The notes: a model not told the origin generated them from the letters alone. Counted from the first letter of the stretch, positions 46,493-56,490 are shown. The stretch: DNA of 64,000 nucleotides from Nocardia cyriacigeorgica NBRC 100375 (GCF_000308555.1 NZ_BAFY01000203.1:1-64000), one strand, 5' to 3'. Numbers and translations are program-made.

Positions 46493-49300
46493 ATGGGAGT
46501 CATGGCGGCGACGGTGGAGATCTCGGCGCGCGAAGCCGAGGTGCTCTCGCTGGTGGGGCAGCATCTGAGCAACGCCGAGATCGGTGCGCGCTTGTTCATC
46601 TCGGTGCGCACGGTGGAAAGCCATGTGTCCTCGCTGCTGCGCAAGCTGGAGGTGCCGGATCGCCGGGCGCTGGCCCAGCGCGCCGCCCAGCCGCAGGCCG
46701 ATGCGCACCCGCAGCCCGCCCCGGCTCTGCCCAAGCCGCTGACCTCGTTCATCGGCCGGGCCCGCGAACGTGCCGAGTTGAGCCGGCTGATCACCGAGCA
46801 GCGCCAGGTGAGCGCGGTCGGCCCCGGCGGCGTGGGAAAGACCCGGCTCGCGCTGGCCGTCGCCGCCGACGCGGCCGCTGCTTTCCCCGACGGTGTGTGG
46901 TTCGTCGATCTGGTGCCGATCACCAGCCCCGATATCTGTGTGGTCGCCGGGACGGTCGCGTTCGCGCTCGGTCTGGGCGAGCAGCCCGGCCGTGGCATGG
47001 ACGAGTCGGTGCTCGCCGCACTCGCCGATCGGCAGGCGCTGCTGATCCTCGACAATTGCGAGCACGTGCTCGACGGGGTGGCGCCGTTCATCGAACGCCT
47101 GCTCGCCGCCTGTCCCCGGATGACGGTGCTGGCCACCAGCCGCGCCCGGCTGATGGTGCCGTTCGAGCGCGTATATCCGGTGGCGCCGATGTCGCTGGCC
47201 GGCGCCGGTACTTCGGATGCGGTCGAACTGTTCATGGATCGCGCCGCCGCCAGCGGCTGGCCGCCGAACAACGCACTGCGCGACCAGGTGTGCGCATTCT
47301 GCGAACGGCTGGACGGTGTGGCATTGGCCATCGAACTGGCCGCCGCCCGCTGGACCACCCTCGGCCTGGACGGTCTCGAGGCCGGGCTCTCCGATCAGCT
47401 GCGCATGCTCTCGGGCGGCTCCCGCGCCGAAGACCGGCACCGCTCGGTGCGCGCCGCCCTGGACTGGAGCCACGACCTGCTCGATCCCGACGACCGGTTG
47501 CTGCTGCGGCGGATCTCGGTGTTCATGAAGTCGTTCACCGTGCAGGCGGCGGCGCGGGTCGGTGGGCTGGATCTGGGTGTCGCCGCCGACGGGTTGGCCC
47601 GGCTGGCCGAGCAGAGCCTGCTGGTGGTGGCGGCCACCGCGAACGGGACCGAATACCGTGCGCTGGAAACCATTCGGCAGTACGGCATGGAACGCCTCAC
47701 CCAGGCAGGCGAACTCATCGACACGCGGTCCCGCCATCTGCGCTGGTGCCTGGCCGAAGCCGAGGCACTCGACGTGATCGGCCCCGATTGGCGCTCCCGA
47801 TTCGACCGGGTGGCCGACGATTTCCGGGCCGCCATGGCCTGGGCCGCCGATCGGCCGGAGCAACGCACCGATACCCGCGAACTCGCCGAGCGGATGGCGC
47901 GACTGTGCTTCACTCGCAACCTGATCGGCGAATCCCAGATGCGCTACGAGCAGGCCGCCGCACTCGCCGACGACGCGGCTGTGGCCGCGTCGATGCTGCG
48001 GCAGGCGGCGGGCGCGGCCGGTTGCCAGCTGCGCGGCGAGGACATGGACCGTCTGCACCGCGAAGCCGCCGAGGCCGCCCGCCGTTGCGGCGACTCCGCG
48101 GGCGCGGCCTGCGATCTCGCGACCGCGGCCGCCGACTCCTACCGGTTCGCGGGCAAATTCGTCCGCGTGCTCCCGCCTGCGGAATCGCTGACCCTCATCG
48201 CCGAGGCCCGGGAACTCGCCGGCGACGACCCGCGGGCGCAGGCGGCCATCGCCTTGGCCGAGGCCGGGCGCATGCTCACCGAGAATCTCACCGGGCAGCA
48301 CCCGCACGGCGAGGTGGTGCCGGAAATCCTCGCCCGTGCCGAACACGCCGTCGACCTCGCCCAGCGCACCGGCGATCCGCTCGCCTTCTCGGCAGCACTC
48401 GACACGCTGGCCGGCGTGCAGAGCTGGGCCGGTGACACCTTCGGTGCCGCCGCCACCACCCTGCGTCGGATGGCGGTCCTGGACACCGCTCCGCGAACCC
48501 CGGCCGCCACTCATGAGCTGATCGAGGCACTCGGCGAGGCCACCGAGGCGAGCCTCGGCGCGGGTGACCTGCCCGGTGCCCGCCGCTGGGCACGCCAACT
48601 GGCCGATCATCCGTTGCTGGCCGAGGTCGGGCACCGCGCCACGAGCTGGCTGCTGGTGACCGACGCGCTGGCGGGTGACGTCGAGCAGGTCCGCATCCAC
48701 AGCGTCCGCTTCCTCGACTCCTGGCAGCGCGCGGGCAGCCCCGCCCGTTCGCTACTCGGTCCGGCGATGGCCGGTGTGGCGATGATCCACGACCTGCGCG
48801 ACGACCAGGACGCACACGCCGAATGGGCCGAGTACGCCCGCCGAGCAGACGCCACGCCCGTGCGAACCCACGGCTACGGCGCCGTCTTCGACGCACTCGC
48901 CATGCTCCACCACGGACAGCCGGCCCAGGCATCGCAACGCATGGCCGCCGCCCCCGACGAGGTGTGGCGCTGGGTCACCTGGATCTGGCTGCACTGGTAC
49001 GTCGCGCTGCGCGCCGAGGCCGCGGTCCTCGCCGGGAGCCCCGAGGCGAGCGACCGCATCGCCGAGGCCCGAAACATCGTGGCGGGCAACCCTATTGCCG
49101 AAGCGCTCGTGGAGCGTGCCGAAGCCTTGTTCGCCGGGGACCCGCAGCGAACGCTCGCGACGGCCGCCACATTCGACGCCGCGGGCTGCGGCTACCAAGC
49201 GGCACGGTCCCGAATACTGGCCGGCGACGACCGGGGCGCCGCCGCGATCGGCGACCTCGGGCTCACCCCGATGGCACCGGGTCCACAAAAACCCATTTGA
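46493..49300 (+). CDS. Large ATPase transcriptional regulator with N-terminal LuxR-type HTH
   Basis: The 935-residue protein has a LuxR/GerE HTH at its N-terminus (residues about 8-65, with LSAREAEVLSLVGQHLSNAEIG-like sequence and FISVRTVESHVSSLL). An AAA/NB-ARC-like ATPase follows (P-loop VGPGGVGKTRLA near 107, Walker B LLILDNCEH near 186, LPXT-like ATSRARL). A long helical TPR-type C-terminal half completes it. Classical LAL regulators carry the HTH at the C-terminus, so the order is reversed. It probably senses a ligand through the helical part and controls the divergent VOC genes. Confidence 0.88.
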   Translation: MGVMAATVEISAREAEVLSLVGQHLSNAEIGARLFISVRTVESHVSSLLRKLEVPDRRALAQRAAQPQADAHPQPAPALPKPLTSFIGRARERAELSRLITEQRQVSAVGPGGVGKTRLALAVAADAAAAFPDGVWFVDLVPITSPDICVVAGTVAFALGLGEQPGRGMDESVLAALADRQALLILDNCEHVLDGVAPFIERLLAACPRMTVLATSRARLMVPFERVYPVAPMSLAGAGTSDAVELFMDRAAASGWPPNNALRDQVCAFCERLDGVALAIELAAARWTTLGLDGLEAGLSDQLRMLSGGSRAEDRHRSVRAALDWSHDLLDPDDRLLLRRISVFMKSFTVQAAARVGGLDLGVAADGLARLAEQSLLVVAATANGTEYRALETIRQYGMERLTQAGELIDTRSRHLRWCLAEAEALDVIGPDWRSRFDRVADDFRAAMAWAADRPEQRTDTRELAERMARLCFTRNLIGESQMRYEQAAALADDAAVAASMLRQAAGAAGCQLRGEDMDRLHREAAEAARRCGDSAGAACDLATAAADSYRFAGKFVRVLPPAESLTLIAEARELAGDDPRAQAAIALAEAGRMLTENLTGQHPHGEVVPEILARAEHAVDLAQRTGDPLAFSAALDTLAGVQSWAGDTFGAAATTLRRMAVLDTAPRTPAATHELIEALGEATEASLGAGDLPGARRWARQLADHPLLAEVGHRATSWLLVTDALAGDVEQVRIHSVRFLDSWQRAGSPARSLLGPAMAGVAMIHDLRDDQDAHAEWAEYARRADATPVRTHGYGAVFDALAMLHHGQPAQASQRMAAAPDEVWRWVTWIWLHWYVALRAEAAVLAGSPEASDRIAEARNIVAGNPIAEALVERAEALFAGDPQRTLATAATFDAAGCGYQAARSRILAGDDRGAAAIGDLGLTPMAPGPQKPI

Positions 49301-49322
49301 TCGGCTTCCTACAGTGGAGTGC

Positions 49323-49721
49323 GTGATCCGTACCGCCGCCCTCGCCCACATCCGTGACCGCCGCCTCATCCAGACGCGTTCGGTGGGGAAAGAGGTCTTC
49401 TACATGGCGGGCGGCAAGATCGACCCGGGTGAGACCCCGGTCGAGGCGCTGCATCGTGAGATCCGCGAGGAACTCGGCGTGGGGGTCCGGGATGTCAGCG
49501 AGCTGGGTGTCTTCCACGCCGAGGCCTACGGGCACGCGCCGGGCACCCCGTTGCAGATGAACTGCTTCACCGCCGATCTGACCGGCGTCCCGACACCCAC
49601 CAGCGAAATCGCCGAACTGCGCTACTTCACCGTCAGCGAATACGCGGCCATGGATCACGTGGCGCCCGGTTCGATGATGGTGTTCCGGCACCTGCACGAG
49701 CTCGGTCTCATCGACTGGTGA
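49323..49721 (+). CDS. Nudix hydrolase
   Basis: The 132-residue protein contains a complete Nudix box from Gly31 to Val53 (GKIDPGETPV, EALHREIREELGV), matching GX5EX7REUXEEXGU. Members hydrolyse nucleoside diphosphates linked to other groups; the substrate is unknown. GTG 49323 gives the usual start (IRTAALAHIRDRRLIQTRS) and lies 22 bases after the LuxR-type gene, so the two are probably co-transcribed. A terminator follows the stop. Confidence 0.93.
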   Translation: MIRTAALAHIRDRRLIQTRSVGKEVFYMAGGKIDPGETPVEALHREIREELGVGVRDVSELGVFHAEAYGHAPGTPLQMNCFTADLTGVPTPTSEIAELRYFTVSEYAAMDHVAPGSMMVFRHLHELGLIDW

Positions 49722-49724
49722 AAG

Positions 49725-49754
49725 CGGGTGCTGAACGTCAGCTTTCAGCACCCG
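49725..49754 (+). terminator. Terminator after the Nudix gene
   Basis: CGGGTGCTGAA (49725-49735) pairs perfectly with TTCAGCACCCG (49744-49754) around an eight-base loop, four bases past the Nudix stop. Confidence 0.8.
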
Positions 49755-50232
49755 ACGCCTACACACCCGGCCTTCGCGTAAAGCCCACTACCACTTCGTT
49801 TCCCGGCACCTCATCCGCCGCGCAACCATGATCGCCGTTCGATCTCGGCCGCACAACAAACCCGTAGCAACCGAAAAACCCAGTGCGGTGGGAAAACTCG
49901 CCCGGTAGACTGCACAGTGCGCCCGGAACGAGCGCAGCGGCGCCCCCACCCGAGCCACCTCGGCTCATCAGGGTGAAGCGATGCGCCATCACCGAACTCA
50001 TCCCGGGCGTCCAAACTTCCCGCCGCGAAACACGGTCTACGGCAAACCATACGAGCGAGTGTGCCTCGCACCGACCTCGCGCACCTACGTACGAAACCTG
50101 CCGATCAAGACGCGACGACCGCCGCCGCACAACGTGCGGGCCCTACACGCCTCGCCAGCCGACAGGCTCGACCCCGTCTCACTCTGTCGTCACCCCAGCG
50201 TGCAAGCGCGTCGAGCAGTGTCGCATCCGACT
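49755..50232. other. Gene-free stretch between Nudix gene and tandem repeat
   Basis: Several short frames are open on both strands but none has a ribosome site, family-like sequence or consistent codon bias. Base composition is a little less G+C-rich than the neighbours. I see nothing identifiable. Confidence 0.45.
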
Positions 50233-50296
50233 CGGCGACACGGCGACACGGCGGCACGGCGGCACGGCGGCACGGCGGCACGGCGGCACGGCGGCA
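50233..50296. repeat. 8-bp tandem repeat, eight copies
   Basis: Two copies of CGGCGACA (50233-50248) are followed by six exact copies of CGGCGGCA (50249-50296). The unit is not a multiple of three and lies in non-coding DNA 60 bases from the mca-operon terminator. Copy number is likely to vary between strains. Confidence 0.95.
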
Positions 50297-50351
50297 CGGG
50301 CCGGAGTGTCGCGCCGCATACGGCACGGCGGCGATCCGATGCCCTCAACGA

Positions 50352-50390
50352 CATCGGGCCCGAGACCGTGGTGTGGTCTCGGGCCCGATG
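50352..50390 (-). terminator. Strong terminator at the end of the mca operon
   Basis: CATCGGGCCCGAGACC at 50352-50367 is fully complementary to 50375-50390 with a seven-base loop. It begins 13 bases beyond the stop of the small membrane protein gene. Confidence 0.85.
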
Positions 50391-50403
50391 CGAACTTCAA
50401 CAC

Positions 50404-50709
50404 TCAGCCGGTTTCAGCACGTCCGCCGGCGTCGGCGCGTCCATCGGAATCGGCACGCTTCCCGGCGTCCTCCTCCGCGTCCGCGCGCAATGCGATCCCC
50501 GGCTCGGTCCCCTCATCGGCTGCCTGGTCCGGCTCCGGATGCTCGGGCTCGAACTGCTCGGGCAGATTCTTCAGATGCTTGTTCATCGAGCGCACCAGCA
50601 GGAACGTGCCGACCAACAGGATCAGCACGATGATCAGACCGAACGGCGAGGCCTTGCCGAATTCGGGGCCGGTGGGTGTGCCCGGGGTTTGGGCGAGTAG
50701 AGCGAGCAT
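50404..50709 (-). CDS. Small single-pass membrane protein downstream of mca
   Basis: The 101-residue protein has one membrane helix (FGLIIVLILLVGTFLLVRSM, residues about 23-42) and a charged cytoplasmic tail rich in Glu, Asp, Ala and Arg (KNLPEQFEPEHPEPDQAADE). It corresponds in position and shape to the Rv1083-type protein next to mca. Its function is unknown. The ATG overlaps the mca stop by one base (TGATG). Confidence 0.8.
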   Translation of the reverse strand: MLALLAQTPGTPTGPEFGKASPFGLIIVLILLVGTFLLVRSMNKHLKNLPEQFEPEHPEPDQAADEGTEPGIALRADAEEDAGKRADSDGRADAGGRAETG

Positions 50710-51593
50710 CACCGGTGCTCGTCCTCGATACCGGCGAACAGGTCGTTCTCGGGCAGGGCGGTGCGCACGCGGGTGCGGGCCAGTTCGAACTCCTCGGTCG
50801 GCCACAGCCGCTGCTGGATCTCCAGCGGGACCGCGAAGAACGCGCCGTTGGGGTCGATCTGGGTGGCATGCGCGCGCAGGGCGTCGTCACGCTGCGGGAA
50901 GTACTTGGCGCACTCGACCTGGGTGGTGACCCTGGTCATCACATCGCCGCGCTCGACGGCGTACTTGCGCATCCGGTCCAGCCACTCCCGCATCGGGAAC
51001 GGCTCGCCCATACGCTCGTACTCCTCGGCGAACACCTCCAGCCGGCGGATGCTGAACCCGTGGTCGTAGTACAGCTTGAGCGGTGTCCACGGCTCGCCCG
51101 CGTCCGGGAACTTCTCCGGATCGCCCGCCGCCTCGAACGCGGCCACCGACACCTCGTGGCAGCGGATGTGGTCCGGATGCGGGTAGCCGCCGGTCTCGTC
51201 GTAGGTGGTCATGACGTGCGGTTTGAACTCGCGCACCACCCGCACCAGCGCCTCGGTGGCCTCTTCCAGCGGGACCAGCGCGAAACAGCCCTCGGGCAGC
51301 GGTGGCAGCGGGTCGCCCTCGGGAAGGCCGGAGTCGACGAATCCCAGCCAGGTCTGCTTGACGCCGAGCGCGGCGGCCGCCGCCGCCATCTCCTCGCGGC
51401 GGATCTCGTCGATCCGGTCCAGCACACCGGGGGTATCCATCGCCGGGTTCAGGATGCTGCCGCGTTCGCCGCCGGTCAGCGTGACGACGAGGACATCGTT
51501 GCCTTCATCGGCATACCTTGCGGTGGTCGCGGCGCCCTTGCTCGATTCGTCGTCGGGGTGGGCGTGCACCGCCATGAGGCGAAGGCCACTCAC
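50709..51593 (-). CDS. mca: Mycothiol S-conjugate amidase
   Basis: It cleaves mycothiol conjugates of electrophiles and drugs to release mercapturic acids, a detoxification step limited to mycothiol-using actinobacteria. The 294-residue zinc amidase of the LmbE/PIG-L family has [13 protein letters not shown] (zinc His12, Asp15) and [15 protein letters not shown] (His142), plus [19 protein letters not shown] 51593 ([11 protein letters not shown]) is the start that aligns with relatives; ATG 51575 would remove six residues. It is divergent from DUF4307. Confidence 0.95.
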   Translation of the reverse strand: MSGLRLMAVHAHPDDESSKGAATTARYADEGNDVLVVTLTGGERGSILNPAMDTPGVLDRIDEIRREEMAAAAAALGVKQTWLGFVDSGLPEGDPLPPLPEGCFALVPLEEATEALVRVVREFKPHVMTTYDETGGYPHPDHIRCHEVSVAAFEAAGDPEKFPDAGEPWTPLKLYYDHGFSIRRLEVFAEEYERMGEPFPMREWLDRMRKYAVERGDVMTRVTTQVECAKYFPQRDDALRAHATQIDPNGAFFAVPLEIQQRLWPTEEFELARTRVRTALPENDLFAGIEDEHR

Positions 51594-51819
51594 TTCACGT
51601 TCACCGTCGCTCTCGCATCGCGGGTGGGTCGGGAGATTCCCGTCAGGTCTTCGTTCTCTATAGTTCCATTCCGACCGATTCTGTTCCGACCTACCCCCCG
51701 CGAGCGCCGTCACACGCCCGCAGCGGGGCCCGAAGGACGCGCATGACCGCCTCGATGCTCGCAACCGCATGCTTGCGTAACCACGCAGGGGCTCGCGGGC
51801 ATGCGAAAGGTGGCACCGC

Positions 51820-52296
51820 ATGACCGAGCCGGACCCAAGCCGCGCCGCCGACGTCGCGGCCCGCAATGCCGACCGCTACGGCGCCCGCCCGTCCGGCCAG
51901 CGGACCAGGCGCAAGCTGATCGCGCTCGGCCTCGGCCTGGTGGTGCTGGTGGCCGGGGTCGTGGTGGCCTATCTCGGCTGGTCGAAGTACGGCCCGGACG
52001 ACATCCAGGCCGAACAGCTCGGCTACACCGTCATCGACGACTCGACCATCGAGGTGCGGATCAAGGTCACCCGCGACGATCCCACCGAGCCCGTGGTCTG
52101 CTTCGTGCGGGCGATGTCGAGGGACAACGCCGAGGTCGGCCGCCGTGAGGTGCTGATCGTCGGGGCCGACCCGAACGCCACCGAGGACTACGGCACCATC
52201 GAACTCACCACCCATGTCCGGTCCTCCGAGCGGCCGTCCTCGGCCAGTGTCTACGGATGCACCGACAAGGTGCCGCAGTACCTGCGCGCGGGCTGA
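51820..52296 (+). CDS. DUF4307 single-pass membrane protein
   Basis: The 158-residue protein has a short cytoplasmic N-terminus ([14 protein letters not shown]), a membrane helix ([20 protein letters not shown], residues about 33-52) and an extracytoplasmic domain ([35 protein letters not shown]) typical of DUF4307. Its function is unknown; a DUF4307 gene normally lies between mca and greA, as here. A weak hairpin CGCCG-TTA-CGGCG follows at 52302. Confidence 0.88.
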   Translation: MTEPDPSRAADVAARNADRYGARPSGQRTRRKLIALGLGLVVLVAGVVVAYLGWSKYGPDDIQAEQLGYTVIDDSTIEVRIKVTRDDPTEPVVCFVRAMSRDNAEVGRREVLIVGADPNATEDYGTIELTTHVRSSERPSSASVYGCTDKVPQYLRAG

Positions 52297-52359
52297 AATA
52301 ACGCCGTTACGGCGCGAACTGTTCAGAAAATAAACTCCGACCTGCGCATTTATGAACCA

Positions 52360-52368
52360 TGCTAAAAT
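52360..52368 (+). promoter_or_regulatory. Extended -10 promoter candidate for greA
   Basis: TGCTAAAAT at 52360-52368 is an extended -10 (TGN-TAAAAT) in an unusually A+T-rich patch (52318-52370) of a 290-base gap. No convincing -35 is seen. It would give a roughly 210-base leader to greA. Confidence 0.5.
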
Positions 52369-52587
52369 GGCTTCACGCACGGTTCCGGGGCACGGAGCCG
52401 TGTTTGCTGCATTGGCGGCCGGCGCGGTTCCGGATCGGCGAGATTATCCGGGATCAGGTCTGTGAAGGTTCGAAGAACTTCCCAGGAACGCTCCAGCCGT
52501 CTGCTTGTGCATGCCCGCGTGCGGGTGGGTACACGCAGTATCAGGGAATCCTGGCTCGCCGGGAACAACTACTAGGGAGTGATCGAG

Positions 52588-53082
52588 ATGACTGAGACGC
52601 AAGTGACCTGGCTGACCCCGGAGTCGCACGACAGGCTCAAGAGCGAACTCGACGCGCTCATCGCCAACCGTCCGGTCATCGCCGCCGAGATCAACGAACG
52701 CCGTGAAGAGGGCGACCTCAAGGAGAACGGCGGATACCACGCCGCGCGCGAGGAGCAGGGTCAGCAGGAAGCTCGCATCCGCCAGCTGCAGGAGCTGCTG
52801 AACAACGCCAAGGTGGGCGTCGCGCCCACCAAGTCCGGCGTCGCGCTGCCGGGTTCTGTGGTCAAGGTCTACTACGACGGCGACGAATCCGACACCGAGA
52901 CCTTCCTCATCGCGACCCGCGAAGAGGGCCTCAGCGACTCCAAACTGGAGACCTACTCCCCCAATTCGCCGCTGGGCGGTGCGCTCATCGACGCGAAGGT
53001 CGGCGAGACCCGCGAATACACCCTGCCCAACGGCAACACCATGAAGGTGACGTTGATCAGCGCGGAGCCCTACCACAGCTGA
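52588..53082 (+). CDS. greA: Transcription elongation factor GreA
   Basis: It rescues backtracked RNA polymerase by stimulating transcript cleavage. The 164-residue protein has the N-terminal coiled coil with the family signature [21 protein letters not shown] (acidic tip near residue 41) and a C-terminal FKBP-like domain ([37 protein letters not shown]). ATG 52588 is preceded by AGGGAG with eight-base spacing; GTG 52579 overlaps that site. Confidence 0.96.
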   Translation: MTETQVTWLTPESHDRLKSELDALIANRPVIAAEINERREEGDLKENGGYHAAREEQGQQEARIRQLQELLNNAKVGVAPTKSGVALPGSVVKVYYDGDESDTETFLIATREEGLSDSKLETYSPNSPLGGALIDAKVGETREYTLPNGNTMKVTLISAEPYHS

Positions 53083-53125
53083 TCCGGCCCGCGGCCGGCG
53101 TCGCCCGGCCGGGCCCACAGACGCG

Positions 53126-53159
53126 AACGGCCGCATCCGGTTCTCCGGATGCGGCCGTT
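53126..53159. terminator. Perfect 15-bp stem between greA and metB
   Basis: AACGGCCGCATCCGG (53126-53140) pairs with 53145-53159 around TTCT, followed by TT on the greA side. It separates the convergent greA and metB genes and could serve both. Confidence 0.88.
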
Positions 53160-53176
53160 TCGTCATCTGCTCGCTC

Positions 53177-54319
53177 TCAGCTCAGCGCCTGCTCGAGGTC
53201 GGCGAGCAGGTCGCTGACGTCTTCGATACCCACCGACAGCCGCACCAGATCCGCGGGCACCTCGAGCATCGAGCCCGCGGTGGAGGCGTGGGTCATGGCC
53301 GACGGATGTTCGATCAGCGATTCCACCCCACCCAGCGATTCGGCCAGGGTGAAGATCTTGGTCCGAGAGCAGAAATCGCGGGCCGCGTCGGGGCCGTCGT
53401 GCAGCCGCACCGAGATCATGCCGCCGAAGCGGCGCATCTGCTTGTCGGCCACCGCATGGCCCGGGTGCTCGTTCAGGCCGGGGTAGATGACGTGGGAGAT
53501 CTTCGGGTGCCGGGTCAGGAACTCGGCGAGGGTCTCGGCGTTGTCGCAGTGCCGGTCCATCCGCAGGGCCAGGGTCTTGGTGCCGCGCATGGTGAGGAAG
53601 GCATCGAACGGGCCGGGGACAGCGCCCGCGCCGTTCTGCAAGAACGCGAACGCGGCGTCGAGCTCGGCATCGTTGGTGATCAGCGCGCCACCGATGACGT
53701 CGGAGTGACCGCCCAGGTACTTGGTGGTCGAGTGCACCACGATGTCGGCGCCCAGCAGCAGCGGCTGCTGCAGGTACGGGGTGGCGAAGGTGTTGTCGAC
53801 CACCAGCTTGGCGCCGGCCGCGTGCGCGACGTCGGCGAGGGCGGGGATGTCACCGATGCTGAGCAGCGGGTTGGTGGGGGTCTCGATCCACACCAGCTTG
53901 GTGTTGGGACGGATCGCGGCGCGCATCTCGTCGACGTTGAACACGTGCGCGGGCGAATGCTCGATGCCCCACTGGCTGAACACCTTGTCGATGAGCCGGA
54001 AGGTGCCGCCGTAGGCGTCGTCGGGGATGACGATGTGGTCACCGGGACGCAGGGTGGCGCGCAGGGCGCAGTCGGTGGCGGCCATGCCCGAGGCGAAGGC
54101 GCGGCCGTAGCGGCCGTCTTCCAGCGCGGCGAGGTTGGCTTCCAGGGCGGTGCGGGTGGGGTTGCCGGTGCGGGCGTATTCGTAGCCGTCCCGCAGGCCG
54201 CCGACGCCGTCCTGGGCGAAGGTGGAGCTCGCGTAGATGGGCACGTTCACCGCGCCGGTCTGGGGATCGGGATCGAAACCGGCGTGCACGGCCCTGGTGG
54301 AGAATCCCAGCTCACTCAT
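53177..54319 (-). CDS. metB: Cystathionine gamma-synthase
   Basis: This PLP enzyme condenses an O-acyl-homoserine with cysteine in methionine synthesis or transsulfuration. The 380-residue protein shows [11 protein letters not shown] near residue 47, [12 protein letters not shown], the PLP-Asp segment [16 protein letters not shown], and the Schiff-base Lys in [15 protein letters not shown] (near residue 206). ATG 54319 gives [18 protein letters not shown], the normal start. It is adjacent to greA as in mycobacteria. Confidence 0.94.
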   Translation of the reverse strand: MSELGFSTRAVHAGFDPDPQTGAVNVPIYASSTFAQDGVGGLRDGYEYARTGNPTRTALEANLAALEDGRYGRAFASGMAATDCALRATLRPGDHIVIPDDAYGGTFRLIDKVFSQWGIEHSPAHVFNVDEMRAAIRPNTKLVWIETPTNPLLSIGDIPALADVAHAAGAKLVVDNTFATPYLQQPLLLGADIVVHSTTKYLGGHSDVIGGALITNDAELDAAFAFLQNGAGAVPGPFDAFLTMRGTKTLALRMDRHCDNAETLAEFLTRHPKISHVIYPGLNEHPGHAVADKQMRRFGGMISVRLHDGPDAARDFCSRTKIFTLAESLGGVESLIEHPSAMTHASTAGSMLEVPADLVRLSVGIEDVSDLLADLEQALS

Positions 54320-54411
54320 GTGCCTCAGCCTAAAGGCAGCGTTTTCCGCGCCGACGGCCGGTTCTCCCGTTGGGCGTGTCGGCTCCCGCGACGCCCGTTT
54401 ACGCTGTCCCC

Positions 54412-55587
54412 ATGGTGACCGTCGAAGAACTGTTCGCGATCGATGCGCTGCTGACCGACACCGAACGCGAGATCCGCGACACCGTCGCGGCGTTCGCGGC
54501 CGAACGGCTGCGCCCGCATATCGCCGATTGGTTCGAGGCGGGCACCTTCCCGGCCCGCGATATAGCCCCCGAACTGGGCAAACTGGGTCTGCTCGGCATG
54601 CACCTGGAGGGTTACGGCTGCGCTGGCATGTCGGCCACCACCTACGGACTGGCCTGTCAGGAGTTGGAGGCCGTCGACTCCGGTGTGCGCTCGATGGTGT
54701 CGGTGCAGGGTTCGCTGGCGATGACCGCGATCCACAAGTTCGGTTCCGAGGAGCAGAAGCAGCAGTGGCTGCCGGAGATGGCGGCCGGCCGTGCGCTCGG
54801 CTGTTTCGGGCTGACCGAACCCGACTTCGGCTCCAACCCCGGCGGTATGCGCACCCGGGCGCGTCGCGACGGCGACGACTGGGTGCTCAACGGCTCGAAG
54901 ATGTGGATCACCAACGGCTCGGTGGCCGATGTCGCGGTGGTGTGGGCGCAGGTCGACGTCGACGGTAAACAGGTCGTGCACGGCTTCCTGGTGCCCGCGG
55001 GCACCCCCGGTTTCACCGCGCGGGAAATGCATCGCAAGCTCTCGCTGCGCGCCTCGGTGACCGCCGAACTCGATTTCGACGAGGTGCGGCTGCCCGCGGA
55101 CGCGCAGCTGCCCGAGGCGCGTGGACTGTCCGCGCCGCTGGCCTGCCTGAGCGAGGCCCGGTTCGGCATCATCTTCGGCGCGCTCGGCGCGGCCCGCGAC
55201 TGCCTCACCGCCACCATCGAATACGCCCGCACCCGCGAGGTTTTCGACAAACCGCTGGCCGCCTATCAGCTCACCCAGGCCAAGATCGCCGATATGGCGC
55301 TGGAGTTCGGTAAAGGACAGCTGCTGGCACTGCATCTGGGCCGGTTGAAGGATCGCGGCGAGATCGCGCCGGAACAGATCAGCGCCGGCAAGCTCAACAG
55401 CACCCGCGAGGCCATCGCGATCGCGCGCGAATGCCGGACGATTCTGGGCGCCAACGGAATCACGCTGGACTACCCAGTGCTGCGCCACGCCAACAATCTC
55501 GAATCGGTGCTCACCTACGAGGGCACCGCCGAGGTTCATCAGCTGGTGCTCGGAAATGCGCTCACCGGAGCCAAAGCGTTCCGGTAG
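54412..55587 (+). CDS. Acyl-CoA dehydrogenase, glutaryl-CoA dehydrogenase type
   Basis: The 391-residue FAD enzyme probably converts glutaryl-CoA to crotonyl-CoA in lysine/tryptophan breakdown. DSGVRSMVSVQGSL (Arg93-Ser94) matches the glutaryl-specific carboxylate-binding pair. GCFGLTEPDFGSNPGG and WITNGSVADVAVVWAQ are FAD-binding signatures, and the catalytic Glu is in VLTYEGTAEVHQL near residue 369. ATG 54412 is the family start. It is divergent from metB. No other pathway gene is nearby. Confidence 0.88.
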   Translation: MVTVEELFAIDALLTDTEREIRDTVAAFAAERLRPHIADWFEAGTFPARDIAPELGKLGLLGMHLEGYGCAGMSATTYGLACQELEAVDSGVRSMVSVQGSLAMTAIHKFGSEEQKQQWLPEMAAGRALGCFGLTEPDFGSNPGGMRTRARRDGDDWVLNGSKMWITNGSVADVAVVWAQVDVDGKQVVHGFLVPAGTPGFTAREMHRKLSLRASVTAELDFDEVRLPADAQLPEARGLSAPLACLSEARFGIIFGALGAARDCLTATIEYARTREVFDKPLAAYQLTQAKIADMALEFGKGQLLALHLGRLKDRGEIAPEQISAGKLNSTREAIAIARECRTILGANGITLDYPVLRHANNLESVLTYEGTAEVHQLVLGNALTGAKAFR

Positions 55588-55799
55588 GCGGTAATTCGCG
55601 GCGGCGCCGGCGCGTCCGGCGCCGCACCTCACTCGGCGCCGGAGCGCGCGCGGAGAACATTGTTACCGCTCGTCATTCGAGGGCCATCTGGATGTCACCC
55701 ATCGGCCCAGGCGATCGCGCACGCTATAACCGCACCCGAAGACGGGTTCGACGCAGGGGAATCGGCGGGTGCGCTGACACCGAAATGCGGAGGTGCGCA

Positions 55800-56342
55800 A
55801 TGAACTCGCTGTCGTCCGGGACCGCCGTCCACGCCACGGTCACCGACTATCGCCAGAGTTACCGAGCGCGTGAACGTGGAACGCTCGCCGACCCGGTCGA
55901 CGCCCGCCCGCTACCCGATCAGCGCGACCTGGTCGCGGCCTTCGCGGGCCGCCGCGAGGAACATCCGCTGCTGGACTGGGCGCAGGAACTGGCCGATCTG
56001 CACCGCGCCCGGCAACGCAACCCGCTCGCCACAGCCGGAATCGATTGCCGGCGCCACGAACTCGTCGCCCGCATCGACAACTGGGTGCGCACCCGCATCC
56101 CCGGCCGCTACGCCACCCGGCAACTACGCGCCGCCTCCCTCGGCGCCACCGTCGACCGCATGGCCGCCGCCCACGTCCACGCCAGCCACCTGCTGCACAC
56201 CGCCGAACGCGTCTCCGACGACCGCGTGCATGCCGCGTGGTACCGGCTGGCCCTGCTGGCCGACACCTGGACCGACCTGATCACCAGCGCGCCCGAACAA
56301 GGACGAACGAAGCGGCGATACGAGACCGGCGCGACGCCGTAG
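55800..56342 (+). CDS. DUF4254 domain protein
   Basis: The 180-residue, mostly helical protein contains a DUF4254-like core: EEHPLLDWAQELADLHRARQ (residues about 58-77), CRRHELVARIDNWV and LGATVDRMAAAHVHASHLL, then AAWYRLALLADTWTDLI. Its function is unknown. CGGAGG lies seven bases before ATG 55800. It precedes the ESX-like genes by about 150 bases on the same strand and may belong to that cluster. Confidence 0.75.
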   Translation: MNSLSSGTAVHATVTDYRQSYRARERGTLADPVDARPLPDQRDLVAAFAGRREEHPLLDWAQELADLHRARQRNPLATAGIDCRRHELVARIDNWVRTRIPGRYATRQLRAASLGATVDRMAAAHVHASHLLHTAERVSDDRVHAAWYRLALLADTWTDLITSAPEQGRTKRRYETGATP

Positions 56343-56490
56343 ACGGCGAGTCGTCACGCGTGTTTCCCGGCACCGCCGCCGCGACCCTTGCCCGGGCAAA
56401 TCGGGTTTCGATAAGGTCACAGCCAGCCGAGGGGGCGGAAATCCGAATCCGGTCCCGTATTCACGTGACCAGGGTCGGGAGGAGCCGGTG

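Noticed and set aside
46286..48700. Long upstream extension of the minus-strand VOC frame (about 800 residues)
   Set aside because: It is antisense to the LuxR-type regulator, whose domains are clear; the VOC gene starts at 46285.
50233..50296. Repeat as part of a coding gene
   Set aside because: The 8-bp unit breaks the frame at each copy and no flanking frame has a start site or family match.
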